A DNA stretch of 64,000 nt from NCBI RefSeq assembly GCF_000336695.1, contig NZ_AOMC01000070.1, forward strand, positions 18,994-82,993. The letters run 5' to 3'. Both the position numbers and the translations under genes were made by a program. The stretch comes from Halococcus morrhuae DSM 1307. GTDB taxonomy: Archaea; Halobacteriota; Halobacteria; Halobacteriales; Halococcaceae. This document shows positions 24,282 to 32,537 of this stretch, in pieces. Under the pieces are notes generated by a model, which ran no database searches, was not told the origin of the DNA, and worked only from the letters and a program-made list of their open reading frames with translations. Each line of letters opens with the position of its first letter. Position 1 is the stretch's first letter.

Positions 24282-25424
24282 TCAGTCGAGCAGGTTGTCG
24301 GCGATCGTGTTGCGCAGGATCTCGCTCGTCCCCTCGTAGATCTCGTTGAGCTTCGCGTCCCGATAGAACCGCTCGGCAGGGAAGTCCTTCGTGTAGCCGT
24401 AGCCGCCGTGGATCTGGATGCCCTCGTTGGCCACTTCACGGCTGATCTCGCTGGCGTACAGTTTCGCCTGTGCGGACTCCTTCCGAAACTCCTCGCCGCG
24501 GATCTTCAGATCCGCCGCGCGATGCATCAGCATGCGGGCGGCCTGGAGCTTGGTGTCCATGTCGGCGAGCTTGTGCTGGATCGTCTGGAACTCGCTGATC
24601 GGCTGGTCGAACTGCTCGCGGTCCTGGGCGTACGCCAGCGCCTCGTCGAGTGCGGCCTGTGCGATGCCGACACCGCGAGCGGCGATGGTGATGCGGCCGC
24701 CGTTGAGCGTCTTGAGCGCGTGGACGAACCCGCGCCCCTCCTCGCCGAGGCGTCGCTCCTCGGGGATGCGCATGTCCGAAAATCGCAGTTCGGCCGTGGG
24801 ACAGCCCTTATCGCCGAGTTTGTCCTCGGTTCCCTCGACGTGGAAGCCGTCGTCCTCGTCGGGTCGGACGATGAACGAGGAGATCCCCTTGTTGCCGGCG
24901 TCGGGATCGGTCTTCGCGAACAGGGTGATCGTGTCGGCGACCGAGCCGTTGGAGATCCAGAGCTTCCCGCCGTCGACGACGTACTCGTCGCCGTCCTTCT
25001 CGGCCGTGGTCTCCATCGCCGGCACGTCGCTGCCCGCACCGGCCTCCGAGAGCGCGAACGCGCCAATGTCGTCGCCCTCCGCGAGCGGCGTCAGATACTC
25101 CTCTTTCTGTGCTTCGGTCCCGAACTCGGCGAGCATGTTGCCCGCGAGACTGATGTGGGCGGCGACGACGGTGCCGAGCCCGCCCGATCCGCGTGCAATC
25201 TCCGACAGGCCGATGGCGTAGGAGTGGTAGTCGAGCCCCGCACCGCCGTACTCCTCGGCGAAGGGCATGCCCATCAGTCCGAGCTCGCCCATCTCGCTCA
25301 CGAGATCGTGGGGGAACTCGTCCGTCTCGTCGATCTCGGCGGCACGGGGTTTGATCTCCTCGTCGACGAACTCGGAGACCATCTCCTCGATCTGGCGCTG
25401 CTCGGCCGAGAGACTGAAGTCCAT
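24282..25424 (-). CDS. Acyl-CoA dehydrogenase
   Basis: A 380-residue FAD-dependent acyl-CoA dehydrogenase of fatty or branched-chain acyl-CoA breakdown. Visible motifs: YGGAGLDYHSYAIGLSEIAR near residue 60-80, ALSEAGAGSDV (FAD/substrate loop, about 125-135), WISNG, and the C-terminal YEGTSEILRN with the catalytic Glu region. Length is normal. No electron-transfer flavoprotein or thiolase is adjacent. It is divergent from cysE. Confidence 0.94.
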   Translation of the reverse strand: MDFSLSAEQRQIEEMVSEFVDEEIKPRAAEIDETDEFPHDLVSEMGELGLMGMPFAEEYGGAGLDYHSYAIGLSEIARGSGGLGTVVAAHISLAGNMLAEFGTEAQKEEYLTPLAEGDDIGAFALSEAGAGSDVPAMETTAEKDGDEYVVDGGKLWISNGSVADTITLFAKTDPDAGNKGISSFIVRPDEDDGFHVEGTEDKLGDKGCPTAELRFSDMRIPEERRLGEEGRGFVHALKTLNGGRITIAARGVGIAQAALDEALAYAQDREQFDQPISEFQTIQHKLADMDTKLQAARMLMHRAADLKIRGEEFRKESAQAKLYASEISREVANEGIQIHGGYGYTKDFPAERFYRDAKLNEIYEGTSEILRNTIADNLLD

Positions 25425-25521
25425 AATCGTTCATCCGGCCCGCGTTGCTTTACTGTTCCGCCCAGCGATCGCACACCCGGTCGCGTCGCTTATGGCTATC
25501 GGCTCCCGAGTGTGTATATCC

Positions 25522-26088
25522 ATGCCATCGATCATCGAGCGGGTTCGAGAGGACATCGAGACGGCGCTGGCGAAGGATCCGGCGGCCAAGAGCGCGCTCG
25601 AAGTCGTGCTCGCCTATCCGGGCATGCACGCCCTCTGGACACACCGACTCACACACGCCTGCTGGAAGCGCGGGTTTGGGCTGTTCGCCAGAGTTCTCTC
25701 GCATATCACCCGACTGCTCACCGGCGTCGAGATCCATCCGGGAGCCGAGATCGGCCGGCGATGTTTCATCGATCACGGGGCGGGCGTCGTCGTCGGCGAG
25801 ACGACAGACATCGGTGACGACGTGATGCTCTATCAGGGCGTGACGCTCGGTGGCGACACGCTCGACGACGAGAAGCGCCATCCGACACTGGACGACGGAT
25901 CGACGATCGGGGCGAACGCCACCCTGCTCGGCCCGATCACCGTTGGCGAGGGCGCGAGCGTCGGTGCCGGCTCCGTCGTGCTCGAATCGGTGCCGCCCAA
26001 CTGCACCGTCGTCGGCAACCCCGCGAAGCTCGTCGGGGACTGTCTCGACGACGAGGGCGTCGAACTCGGTGGCGAGTTCGCGGAGTAG
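25522..26088 (+). CDS. cysE: Serine O-acetyltransferase CysE
   Basis: A 188-residue hexapeptide-repeat acetyltransferase that makes O-acetylserine for cysteine synthesis. The short N-terminal helical part contains HRLTHACWKRGF. Then come left-handed beta-helix repeats with the catalytic CFIDHGAGVVVGET, QGVTLGGDTLDDEKRHPTL and the C-terminal PPNCTVVGNPAKLV. It is shorter than the enterobacterial enzyme, as usual in archaea. A TTATGG box 26-31 bases upstream supports this ATG. cysK is not in the window. Confidence 0.93.
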   Translation: MPSIIERVREDIETALAKDPAAKSALEVVLAYPGMHALWTHRLTHACWKRGFGLFARVLSHITRLLTGVEIHPGAEIGRRCFIDHGAGVVVGETTDIGDDVMLYQGVTLGGDTLDDEKRHPTLDDGSTIGANATLLGPITVGEGASVGAGSVVLESVPPNCTVVGNPAKLVGDCLDDEGVELGGEFAE

Positions 26089-26123
26089 CTGCTCGATCAC
26101 CGAACGCGTTTCGATCCCGCTTC

Positions 26124-26564
26124 TCAACCACTCGTCGCACCACCGGCAACGTAGCCTTCGATGGCGAACAGGCAGGTGAACGCCGCGAGCAGCGGCCAGA
26201 ACAGCGTGTTGCCGGTGTAAAGCCACGGCACGCGCTCGATGCCGATCGGATTGGCCGCGACGAGCGCGTTCAGCAGCCAGAACGGGCTGTACTCCGCCCG
26301 CGGAAGCACGTTGCTCATGCTCGCCCAGAGAACGATCGCCAGCATCGTGCCGCCGAGAAACCCCGCCAGCGCACCCGTGCGTGCTCGTGATCGCCACCGA
26401 CCAGCCGATCGGCGGCCGGCGACGAAACCACAGCCGAGGCCGACGGCGAGAACGAGACCGATCGCGAGCGGCCACAAGAGTTCGGGAACGGGCACCGTGG
26501 CCCCCACGACAGCCGCCGCGATGGCGACCCCGCTCCCGGCGACGACGGCTCGCGGGTCGATCAT
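26124..26564 (-). CDS. Four-helix haloarchaeal membrane protein
   Basis: A 146-residue membrane protein with about five hydrophobic segments (for example VVAGSGVAIAAAVVGATVPV and LLWPLAIGLVLAVGLGCGFV), a basic cytoplasmic loop (RRSAGRWRSRARTGA), and a Gly/Ala-rich C-terminus. No known transport motif is seen. It probably follows the Gly/Met-rich protein gene on the same strand after a 57-base gap. Function unknown. Confidence 0.7.
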   Translation of the reverse strand: MIDPRAVVAGSGVAIAAAVVGATVPVPELLWPLAIGLVLAVGLGCGFVAGRRSAGRWRSRARTGALAGFLGGTMLAIVLWASMSNVLPRAEYSPFWLLNALVAANPIGIERVPWLYTGNTLFWPLLAAFTCLFAIEGYVAGGATSG

Positions 26565-26621
26565 CCGTCGGATCGGTTCATCCGTGGATAGTTCGTTCGC
26601 GTGTCACGAAAAGTGGTCGTC

Positions 26622-27050
26622 TCAGTCTTCGAGCGCGTCGGCGATGCGTTCGAGCGTTCGGCGGATGTCGTGGACCTCGTCGCGGAGCTGGCGGACCTCG
26701 CGGACCATCTCCTCGTTGCTACCCTCTTCGGCCGGGCCGCCGGGGCCTGCACCCGGACCGCCGCCCATGCCGCCCGGGCCGCCACCCATGCCGCCGCCGG
26801 GACCGCCGCCCATCATGCCGCCCATCATCTGTGCGAACGGGTTGCCGCCACCGCCACCCATGCCGCCGGGACCGCCACCGCCGCCCATCATCTCTTCCAT
26901 GCGCTCCTCGCGGCTCATCTCGTCGCCCTCTCCTTCCTCGTCGCGCTGTTCGCGGATCTCTTCGACGCGCTCGCGGAAGGACTGTTCCTCGTCCTCGCCC
27001 GATTGCTCGGTCGCCTCGTCGTCGGTGTGTTCGGGTTCGTCGTCTGCCAT
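26622..27050 (-). CDS. Gly/Met-rich acidic protein with coiled-coil ends
   Basis: A 142-residue protein in three parts: a highly acidic N-terminus with charged helix (SFRERVEEIREQRDEEGEGD), a central Gly/Met/Pro-rich low-complexity stretch of about 60 residues made of GGM and GGP units, and a C-terminal helix (EMVREVRQLRDEVHDIRRTL) likely to form a coiled coil. I do not recognise a family. The layout suggests an oligomerising protein with a flexible Met-rich core, perhaps metal-binding or chaperone-like; this is inference. Confidence 0.65.
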   Translation of the reverse strand: MADDEPEHTDDEATEQSGEDEEQSFRERVEEIREQRDEEGEGDEMSREERMEEMMGGGGGPGGMGGGGGNPFAQMMGGMMGGGPGGGMGGGPGGMGGGPGAGPGGPAEEGSNEEMVREVRQLRDEVHDIRRTLERIADALED

Positions 27051-27095
27051 GCGCCCCGGTTCGCCGGCCCGCCGGAAAAGCGTTCGGTACCGATA

Positions 27096-27824
27096 TCAAG
27101 CGAACCCATCGAGACTGGCCTGGAGTTCCCGATCGGTCGCTCCTTCGTCAATTTCGCAGCCAACGAGATCGCGCAGATCGACCGCGTAGGTCGTGCCCCG
27201 ATGATCGAGCACCAACACCCGTCCCTTGCTCCCACGGACGACGCCGCTCAGCATCGTCTCGGCGAGCGGGCGTCCATCCAGGTCGAGTCCGTAGTCGAAG
27301 GTGAACTGCTTGCGAACGTCGAACTCGGCGAGGAGGTCGTTCCAAGCGTTTTCGTCGATGATCTCACCGAATCCCTGGATCTTCGTCGCCACGCGCACGC
27401 GCTCGGTGATGTCGTGTTCGACCCTGATCGCCGTCTCGCGCTCGCGCGCGATCCGGCCGTCGGGAACGGTTCGTACGTGGGCGGCGCGGTCGGCACCCTG
27501 CTCGCGCAGGCGGGTTTCGAGCCGTTCCAGTCTGGTGACGCCCACCTTGAAAACGGCTGGCGCAAAGGCGGCAAGGTAGATCGCGTGCTCGGCCTCGGAG
27601 TCGCGGTTGTTCGCCACTGACCATGGCGTGGTGTGGAGTTCGCAGTACGGCGAGCGATCGCGCTCACAAGCAATGTGGCGCTCGCCGTCGATCGTCCCGG
27701 CACAGTGGCGCTCGGAGAGGGTGTAGGCGAGTTCGGTTCCGGGGGCGAGCGACAGTCGGCGGACGGCTCCCGCCTCGGCGACCAGGAGGGCGGGCTCGTC
27801 GTTGCGATACCCCACGATCTGCAC
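27096..27824 (-). CDS. DUF2797 domain protein
   Basis: A 242-residue protein of the DUF2797 family. Near the N-terminus it has CAGTIDGERHIACERDRSPY-type Cys (two Cys flanking a loop, then CELH), followed by SEAEHAIYLAAFAP and FKVGVTRLERLETRLREQGA, a GIY-YIG-like KVGVT segment. A GTG at 27824 is chosen as start because it precedes the conserved part and avoids overlap with the divergent gene at 27905. Function is unknown; the Cys set suggests a metal site and the KVGVT segment hints at a nuclease-like fold. Confidence 0.75.
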   Translation of the reverse strand: MQIVGYRNDEPALLVAEAGAVRRLSLAPGTELAYTLSERHCAGTIDGERHIACERDRSPYCELHTTPWSVANNRDSEAEHAIYLAAFAPAVFKVGVTRLERLETRLREQGADRAAHVRTVPDGRIARERETAIRVEHDITERVRVATKIQGFGEIIDENAWNDLLAEFDVRKQFTFDYGLDLDGRPLAETMLSGVVRGSKGRVLVLDHRGTTYAVDLRDLVGCEIDEGATDRELQASLDGFA

Positions 27825-27904
27825 ACCGGTTGTCGGCGGGCGCGGGACAAAACCCCACCGCCATCGGCCCGCACGCTTTTTTCTATCGCTGCTCGACACT
27901 CCGC

Positions 27905-28237
27905 ATGGCACTCACCGGCAGTCTCGACGCGACCGTCGAATCCGATCGCGTCTCGTTCACCTTCACCGTCGCAAACGACGGCGACGACCCCGTGACCCTC
28001 TCCTTTCGGGACTCGTGTAGCGCCGATTTCGCCGTTCTCGACGGCGACGAGGAGCGCTGGCGCTGGTCACACGGCCGGATGTTCACCCAGGCGCTTCAGT
28101 CCGAATCGATCGATCCCGGCGAGTCGGTGAGCTACGAGGGCGAGTGGCAGCAGCCGGAAACGGGTACGCACACCGCGGTGGCGACGCTCGAAGCCGACAA
28201 TCAGAACTGTGAGGCCAGCACCGAGATCTCGATGTAG
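27905..28237 (+). CDS. BsuPI-like proteinase inhibitor domain protein
   Basis: A 110-residue all-beta protein. The pattern FTVANDGDDPVTLSFRDSC, then FAVLDGDEERWRWSHGRMFT and ESIDPGESVSYEGEW matches the BsuPI intracellular proteinase inhibitor fold, which in bacteria controls a serine protease. No signal peptide is present, so it acts in the cytosol. Two Cys may be paired. T6 at 27877-27882 lies 23-28 bases before the ATG. The target protease is unknown. Confidence 0.7.
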   Translation: MALTGSLDATVESDRVSFTFTVANDGDDPVTLSFRDSCSADFAVLDGDEERWRWSHGRMFTQALQSESIDPGESVSYEGEWQQPETGTHTAVATLEADNQNCEASTEISM

Positions 28238-28238
28238 C

Positions 28239-29168
28239 TCAGGTCAGTTCCGTGATGAGTTCGCGTGTCGCACGACGGACCGCGGCGTCGCTCGACAGTT
28301 CGGGCGACCAGCCGAGCGCCGAGAGTTTCTCGATCGAGAGGCGCATCCGTGGCACGTCGCCGGTCCAGCCGCGATCGCCGCCCGTGTAGCTGTATTCCGG
28401 ATCGAGTCCCATCTCGTCGGCGACGATGTCCGCGATGCGCGTGACGGAAGTCGTCGTCCGCGTCCCGAGATTGTAGGTGTTCATCGACCGGTCTCCGTGT
28501 TCGACGACGTGGGTGATCGCCTCGATGCAGTCGTCGACGTGGAGATAGGACTTCTCCTGACGGCCATCGCCGAGGATTTCGAGCTCGTGGGGATCGTCGG
28601 CGAGCTTCTCGATGAAGTCCGGGACGACGTTGCCGCGCTGGTGCGGGCCGACGATGTTCGCGAAGCGGAAGAGCCAGACGGTGAACTCGTGGGAGTGGGC
28701 GTACGTCGAGAGGATCCCCTCGTCGGCGAGCTTGCTCGCGCCGTAGATGGAGATGGGTTCGAGCGGCGCGTAGTCCTCGGGGGTCGGCATCGGCGCTTCA
28801 CCGTACACAGTCGAAGAAGAGGTGAATGCTACGTTCGTGACACCGACCTCGCGGGCGCGTTCGAGCACGTTGTAGGTCATCGCGCCGTTCTCCTCGAACA
28901 GCTTTCGGGGGTCCGCGTAGTTGGTATCGGTGTAGGCCGCGAAGTGGAACACGCAGTCGAGATCCTCGGTGAGAACCGACGCCACGTCGTCGGGATCGGT
29001 CATATCGGCCTCGACGAACGTCGCGCCGTCGGGAACGCGCTCACGCGAACCCTTCGAGAGGTCATCGGCGACCACGATGTCGTTGTCGGCACAGAGCCGC
29101 GCGGCGAGATGCGAGCCGACGAGTCCCGCCCCGCCGGTAACGAGCACGCGCTTGCCGGAGAGTTGCAT
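28239..29168 (-). CDS. NAD-dependent epimerase/dehydratase (nucleotide-sugar type)
   Basis: A 309-residue extended SDR enzyme. The NAD motif TGGAGLVGSHLAARL is at residues 10-24, the conserved FHFAA near 75, the catalytic SSSTVYGE and YGASK (Tyr and Lys) near 122-150, and the nucleotide-sugar segment RFANIVGPHQRG further on. It probably makes or converts a UDP-sugar for surface glycans; a UDP-glucose 4-epimerase role is likely but not provable. No glycosyltransferases are adjacent. The frame continues upstream, but the ATG at 29168 starts directly before the NAD fold. Confidence 0.88.
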   Translation of the reverse strand: MQLSGKRVLVTGGAGLVGSHLAARLCADNDIVVADDLSKGSRERVPDGATFVEADMTDPDDVASVLTEDLDCVFHFAAYTDTNYADPRKLFEENGAMTYNVLERAREVGVTNVAFTSSSTVYGEAPMPTPEDYAPLEPISIYGASKLADEGILSTYAHSHEFTVWLFRFANIVGPHQRGNVVPDFIEKLADDPHELEILGDGRQEKSYLHVDDCIEAITHVVEHGDRSMNTYNLGTRTTTSVTRIADIVADEMGLDPEYSYTGGDRGWTGDVPRMRLSIEKLSALGWSPELSSDAAVRRATRELITELT

Positions 29169-29283
29169 GTCTCGGATGCCGAGGCTCGAACCATGTGTCT
29201 TCCGGTTGCTATTCGGCCGTCCGTCCCCATCTGGGCGTCGACGGTCGCGGGATTTATCCCCGGTCCGCCGCGATAACGGACCA

Positions 29284-29937
29284 ATGAACCAGGACCGCGA
29301 TTCGCCCGCTTCGCCGGGCCTACCGCGCATCGACAGGCGACGAGCGTTACTCGGCATCGGTGGGCTGACCGCGAGCACGCTGGCCGGCTGTCTCGGCGGG
29401 GCGTCGAGCGGCTCCAACGGCTCCGGCGGTGGCGACACGCTGCCGACGCCGGTGCAGGGCGACCCCGAAGCGAGCACGACCGTAACCGTCTTCGAGGACT
29501 TCGCCTGCCCGCACTGTCAGACGTACGTCCTCGACGTCCTGCCGACGATCGCTTCGCAGTATATCGACCTGGGGAAGATCCGGTACGAACACTACGACTT
29601 CCCGGTCGTCAACGATATCTCCTGGCGCGCGGCGAGCGCCGCCCGCGCAGTGCAGCAACGCACCGGCGCGAAGCAGTTCTTCAAATACGCGACGGCGCTC
29701 TACGAGAACCAGTCGTCGCTCGGATCGAAGACCTACGCCTCGCTGGCCAAGGAGATGGATCTCGATGGGAGCGCCGTCCGGAAGGCCGCCGAAAACCAGA
29801 CGCACGAATCGACCGTCTCGGCGAACAAGCAGACCGGGAAGGATCGTGGCGTGGAGGGGACGCCGACGGTGTTCGTCGGCGATACAACCGTGGAGCCGAC
29901 GGTCGAGGCGATCAGCTCGGCCATCGAGTCGGCCTGA
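29284..29937 (+). CDS. DsbA-like thioredoxin-fold lipoprotein (Tat-exported)
   Basis: A 217-residue exported oxidoreductase. The N-terminus has a twin-arginine signal (RRRALLGIGG, 18-27) and lipobox LAGC (33-36), then a Gly/Ser linker. The DsbA domain has the active site CPHC at residues 75-78 in FEDFACPHC and the cis-Pro in GVEGTPTVFVGD near the C-terminus. It would form or isomerise disulfides outside the membrane. Its TGA overlaps the trm56 ATG by one base, an operon link with no clear functional reason. Confidence 0.9.
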   Translation: MNQDRDSPASPGLPRIDRRRALLGIGGLTASTLAGCLGGASSGSNGSGGGDTLPTPVQGDPEASTTVTVFEDFACPHCQTYVLDVLPTIASQYIDLGKIRYEHYDFPVVNDISWRAASAARAVQQRTGAKQFFKYATALYENQSSLGSKTYASLAKEMDLDGSAVRKAAENQTHESTVSANKQTGKDRGVEGTPTVFVGDTTVEPTVEAISSAIESA

Positions 29938-30479
29938 TGCGGGGCGATCCCGAACTCACCGTTCTCCGACTCGGTCATCGGCCCGGCCGCGACGAGCGCA
30001 TGAGCACGCACGTCGGCCTGACCGCCCGTGCGCTCGGTGCCGACCGGGTGGTGTTCGCGGGCAAGGCGGAGGGACCGAAGGAGACCGTCACCGACATCAC
30101 CGACCGCTTCGGCGGCCCGTTCGATGTCGAGGTAAGTGACTCCTACCGACCGCTCATGGAGGAGTTCGATGGGCGCGTCGTCCATCTCACGATGTACGGA
30201 CTACCAGTTCAGGAGGTCGAAGAAGAGATCCGCAGTACGCATCGGAGCGGGCCGCTGTTGGTCGTCGTCGGGGCCGAGAAAGTTCCGTTCGACGTCTACG
30301 AGGCGGCCGATCACAACGTCGCCGTCACCAACCAGCCCCACTCCGAGGTCGCCTCGCTCGCGGTCTTTTTGGATCGACTCCACGAGGGACGCGAACTCGA
30401 TCGTGAGTGGGTCGATGCCGACCGGCGCGTGATTCCCGAGGAGCGCGGCAAGCGCGTCGAGGGGACCGACGAGCGGTGA
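29937..30479 (+). CDS. trm56: tRNA (cytidine(56)-2'-O)-methyltransferase aTrm56
   Basis: A 180-residue archaeal SPOUT methyltransferase (former DUF127) that methylates C56 in the T-loop of tRNA. Seen: VLRLGHRPGRDERMSTHVGL (9-28), the central VHLTMYGLPVQEV, and the knot motifs VVVGAEKVPFDVYEAADHNV and NQPHSEVASLAVFLDRL. It starts within the stop codon of the DsbA-like gene. The next gene, tfe, has its own promoter box 40 bases on. Confidence 0.93.
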   Translation: MRGDPELTVLRLGHRPGRDERMSTHVGLTARALGADRVVFAGKAEGPKETVTDITDRFGGPFDVEVSDSYRPLMEEFDGRVVHLTMYGLPVQEVEEEIRSTHRSGPLLVVVGAEKVPFDVYEAADHNVAVTNQPHSEVASLAVFLDRLHEGRELDREWVDADRRVIPEERGKRVEGTDER

Positions 30480-30487
30480 ACGATGGG

Positions 30488-30492
30488 TTTAC
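30488..30492 (+). promoter_or_regulatory. TATA-like box for tfe
   Basis: TTTAC lies 27-31 bases before the tfe ATG at 30519. It suggests that tfe and its followers can be transcribed separately from trm56. Confidence 0.45.
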
Positions 30493-30518
30493 GGCGCTGG
30501 CGCACCCCCGTACGGTAA

Positions 30519-31034
30519 ATGGCGTTTGAGGAGCTTCTCGAAGACCCCGTCGTCCAAACCTATCTCCACGAGCTCGTCGGTCCGCGTGGGATGCCCGTCG
30601 CCGCAGCGCCGCCCGATGGCGAAGTGACGGACGAAGAGCTCGCCGAGGAGCTCGATCTCGAACTCAACGACGTCCGGCGAGCGCTGTTCATCCTCTACGA
30701 GAACGATCTGGCCGACTACCGACGGCTGCGCGACGAGGACTCGGGCTGGCTCACCTATCTCTGGACGCTCGAATACGGCTCGATCCCCGAGAACCTCCGC
30801 GACGAGATGCACCGACTGCTCGACGCGCTCGAAGAGCGCCGCGAGTACGAGCGCAACCACGAGTTCTTCCTCTGTGAGGTCGACTCCATCCGGTTCGAGT
30901 TCGAGGAGGCGATGGAGTTCGACTTCGAGTGTCCTCAGTGTGGCTCCGAGCTCGACGCGCTCGACAACGACCACCTCGTCACGGCGATGGACGACCGCAT
31001 CGATGAACTCCGCGCCGAACTCAACGTGGCCTGA
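30519..31034 (+). CDS. tfe: Transcription initiation factor E subunit alpha
   Basis: A 171-residue archaeal TFE alpha, which stabilises the open promoter complex with TBP and TFB. The winged helix is at about 8-90 (VTDEELAEELDLELNDVRRALFILYENDLA). The C-terminal zinc-ribbon region contains FLCEVDS and FECPQCGSEL. Only three of the usual four Cys ligands remain, since the first pair reads C-E-V-D. The TGA overlaps the ATG of the DUF2110 gene by one base. Confidence 0.94.
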   Translation: MAFEELLEDPVVQTYLHELVGPRGMPVAAAPPDGEVTDEELAEELDLELNDVRRALFILYENDLADYRRLRDEDSGWLTYLWTLEYGSIPENLRDEMHRLLDALEERREYERNHEFFLCEVDSIRFEFEEAMEFDFECPQCGSELDALDNDHLVTAMDDRIDELRAELNVA

Positions 31035-31699
31035 TGGTCGTTCTCGCAACCAAATGCTACGTCGAGGGCGACGCCCGCGAGCGCGCGCTCGACGGGCTCC
31101 GCTCGCTGGTCGACAACGCCATCGGTGAGCTCGGCGTCGAGTACGACGTCGGCGTCCGTCACGACGACTTCCCGAGCGTCACCGTCGAGGGCGAGGACGA
31201 GACCGTCGCCAGGAACGTCCTCGACGAGCGATGGGGGACGATCACGCCGGATTTCGAGAGCGGTGACACCTACACCGGAACGCTCGAATCGTGGGACGAG
31301 TCCGGGTTCGTCCTCGACGCCGGCGAAGACATCCGCGTTCCGAGCGCCGAGCTCGGGCTCGGGCCGGGCACGCCCGAACAGATCCGCACGCGATTCGGGC
31401 TCGTCCAGCACGTTCCCATGCAGTTCGTCTACGGCGAGCCACACCGACTGGCCGACGCCGAGCGCGATCGGCTCTACGAGTGGTCGCGCGGTGCGGGGCG
31501 AGTGAACGCAAACAGCGCGACGCGCGGAGAGGTGCGGGCGACCGTCAACCGTGCGGGCCACGCGACCGACATCGTCACCGTCGAGCGACTCGGCCTGCTG
31601 GAACAGAGCATCATCTGCGGCGAGGGGACCGACCCGCCCGGCCTGCTGTCGAGCATCGGTGGCTACCTGCCGGCCGAGCTGCTCTGTGTCGTGCCATGA
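31034..31699 (+). CDS. DUF2110 family protein
   Basis: A 221-residue archaeal protein of DUF2110. The N-terminal alpha/beta part is VLATKCYVEGDARERALDGL; a middle beta segment (GDTYTGTLESWDESGFVLDA, then IRVPSAELGLGPGTPEQIRT) looks OB- or S1-like; the C-terminal NRAGHATDIVTVERLGLLEQ segment is alpha/beta. It starts in the stop codon of tfe and ends inside the start of a lipoprotein gene. Steady linkage with tfe points to a role in transcription or RNA handling, but this is inference. Confidence 0.8.
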   Translation: MVVLATKCYVEGDARERALDGLRSLVDNAIGELGVEYDVGVRHDDFPSVTVEGEDETVARNVLDERWGTITPDFESGDTYTGTLESWDESGFVLDAGEDIRVPSAELGLGPGTPEQIRTRFGLVQHVPMQFVYGEPHRLADAERDRLYEWSRGAGRVNANSATRGEVRATVNRAGHATDIVTVERLGLLEQSIICGEGTDPPGLLSSIGGYLPAELLCVVP

Positions 31700-32451
31700 G
31701 CCGCAAGCGAGCGCTCGCCGGCGTCCTGCTGGTCGCCTTTCTCGTCCTTGCAGGCTGTTCGTCGGTGCTCGGTCCGGATTCCGTCGACGAGCAGGCGCTC
31801 GCGGAAAACGAAAGTTACGACTGGAGCAGCAATGCCAACGCCTCGATCAACGTCACCGGCGGCGAGTACGAGGCCGTCTACAAGGTCGACAACCGCACGC
31901 AGTTCCCCATCCACAGCCGCGACGGACTCGGCCGCGAAGGGCCGCTCGCGATCTCGGCGCTCAGGTTCCAGTATCCGAACGGGACGGTCGTCGGTCCATC
32001 GTCGCCGGCGCTGAACGCGACCAATCAGGAGAAACGGACGATGATCTCGCTGCCCGCGCGCAACGGCAAGCTCGCCTTCAGCGCATCGGCACAGGGCAAG
32101 CGACTCTCGACGCAGACGTTCGTTTCGGGCACCTACGAGGTGACGATCCCCCAGGGGATGCGCGTCACCTACGAACCGCTCGCGCGCGTCTCACCCGGTG
32201 ATCATCGGACGACGCGCACCGACACCGGACGGGTGCAGATCAGTTGGCCGGACGTCCAGAGCAACGCAGTCATCGTCCGCTACTATCTCGCGCGCGACCT
32301 CTACATCTTCGCCGCGGGGGCGGCCGTGCTCGTCGTGGTCGCGCTCGCCGGCGCGCTCTACTACCTCCGCCAGATCCGCGAACTGGAGCGCCGGCGCGAG
32401 CAGGCCGGTCCGGACGTCGATACCGGCGAGAACGACGGTCCTGGTCTCTGA
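31696..32451 (+). CDS. Membrane-anchored lipoprotein, DUF5803-like
   Basis: A 251-residue exported protein. The signal peptide ends at lipobox LAGC (lipid Cys at residue 21). An extracellular beta-rich domain with several Asn-linked sites (NESYDW, NASINVT, NATNQ) follows. A single membrane helix (LYIFAAGAAVLVVVALAGAL, about 205-225) precedes a charged cytoplasmic tail. The double anchor is unusual. I believe it is DUF5803, from memory. It overlaps the DUF2110 stop by four bases (ATGA). Confidence 0.75.
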   Translation: MSRKRALAGVLLVAFLVLAGCSSVLGPDSVDEQALAENESYDWSSNANASINVTGGEYEAVYKVDNRTQFPIHSRDGLGREGPLAISALRFQYPNGTVVGPSSPALNATNQEKRTMISLPARNGKLAFSASAQGKRLSTQTFVSGTYEVTIPQGMRVTYEPLARVSPGDHRTTRTDTGRVQISWPDVQSNAVIVRYYLARDLYIFAAGAAVLVVVALAGALYYLRQIRELERRREQAGPDVDTGENDGPGL

Positions 32452-32537
32452 GAGCACTCCATTGCTCGATTTTCGACGATGACTGCGTCGCGACCGAGTG
32501 CCAGAACGACTAATTGACGCCCGCGCGTAGCAACCCT

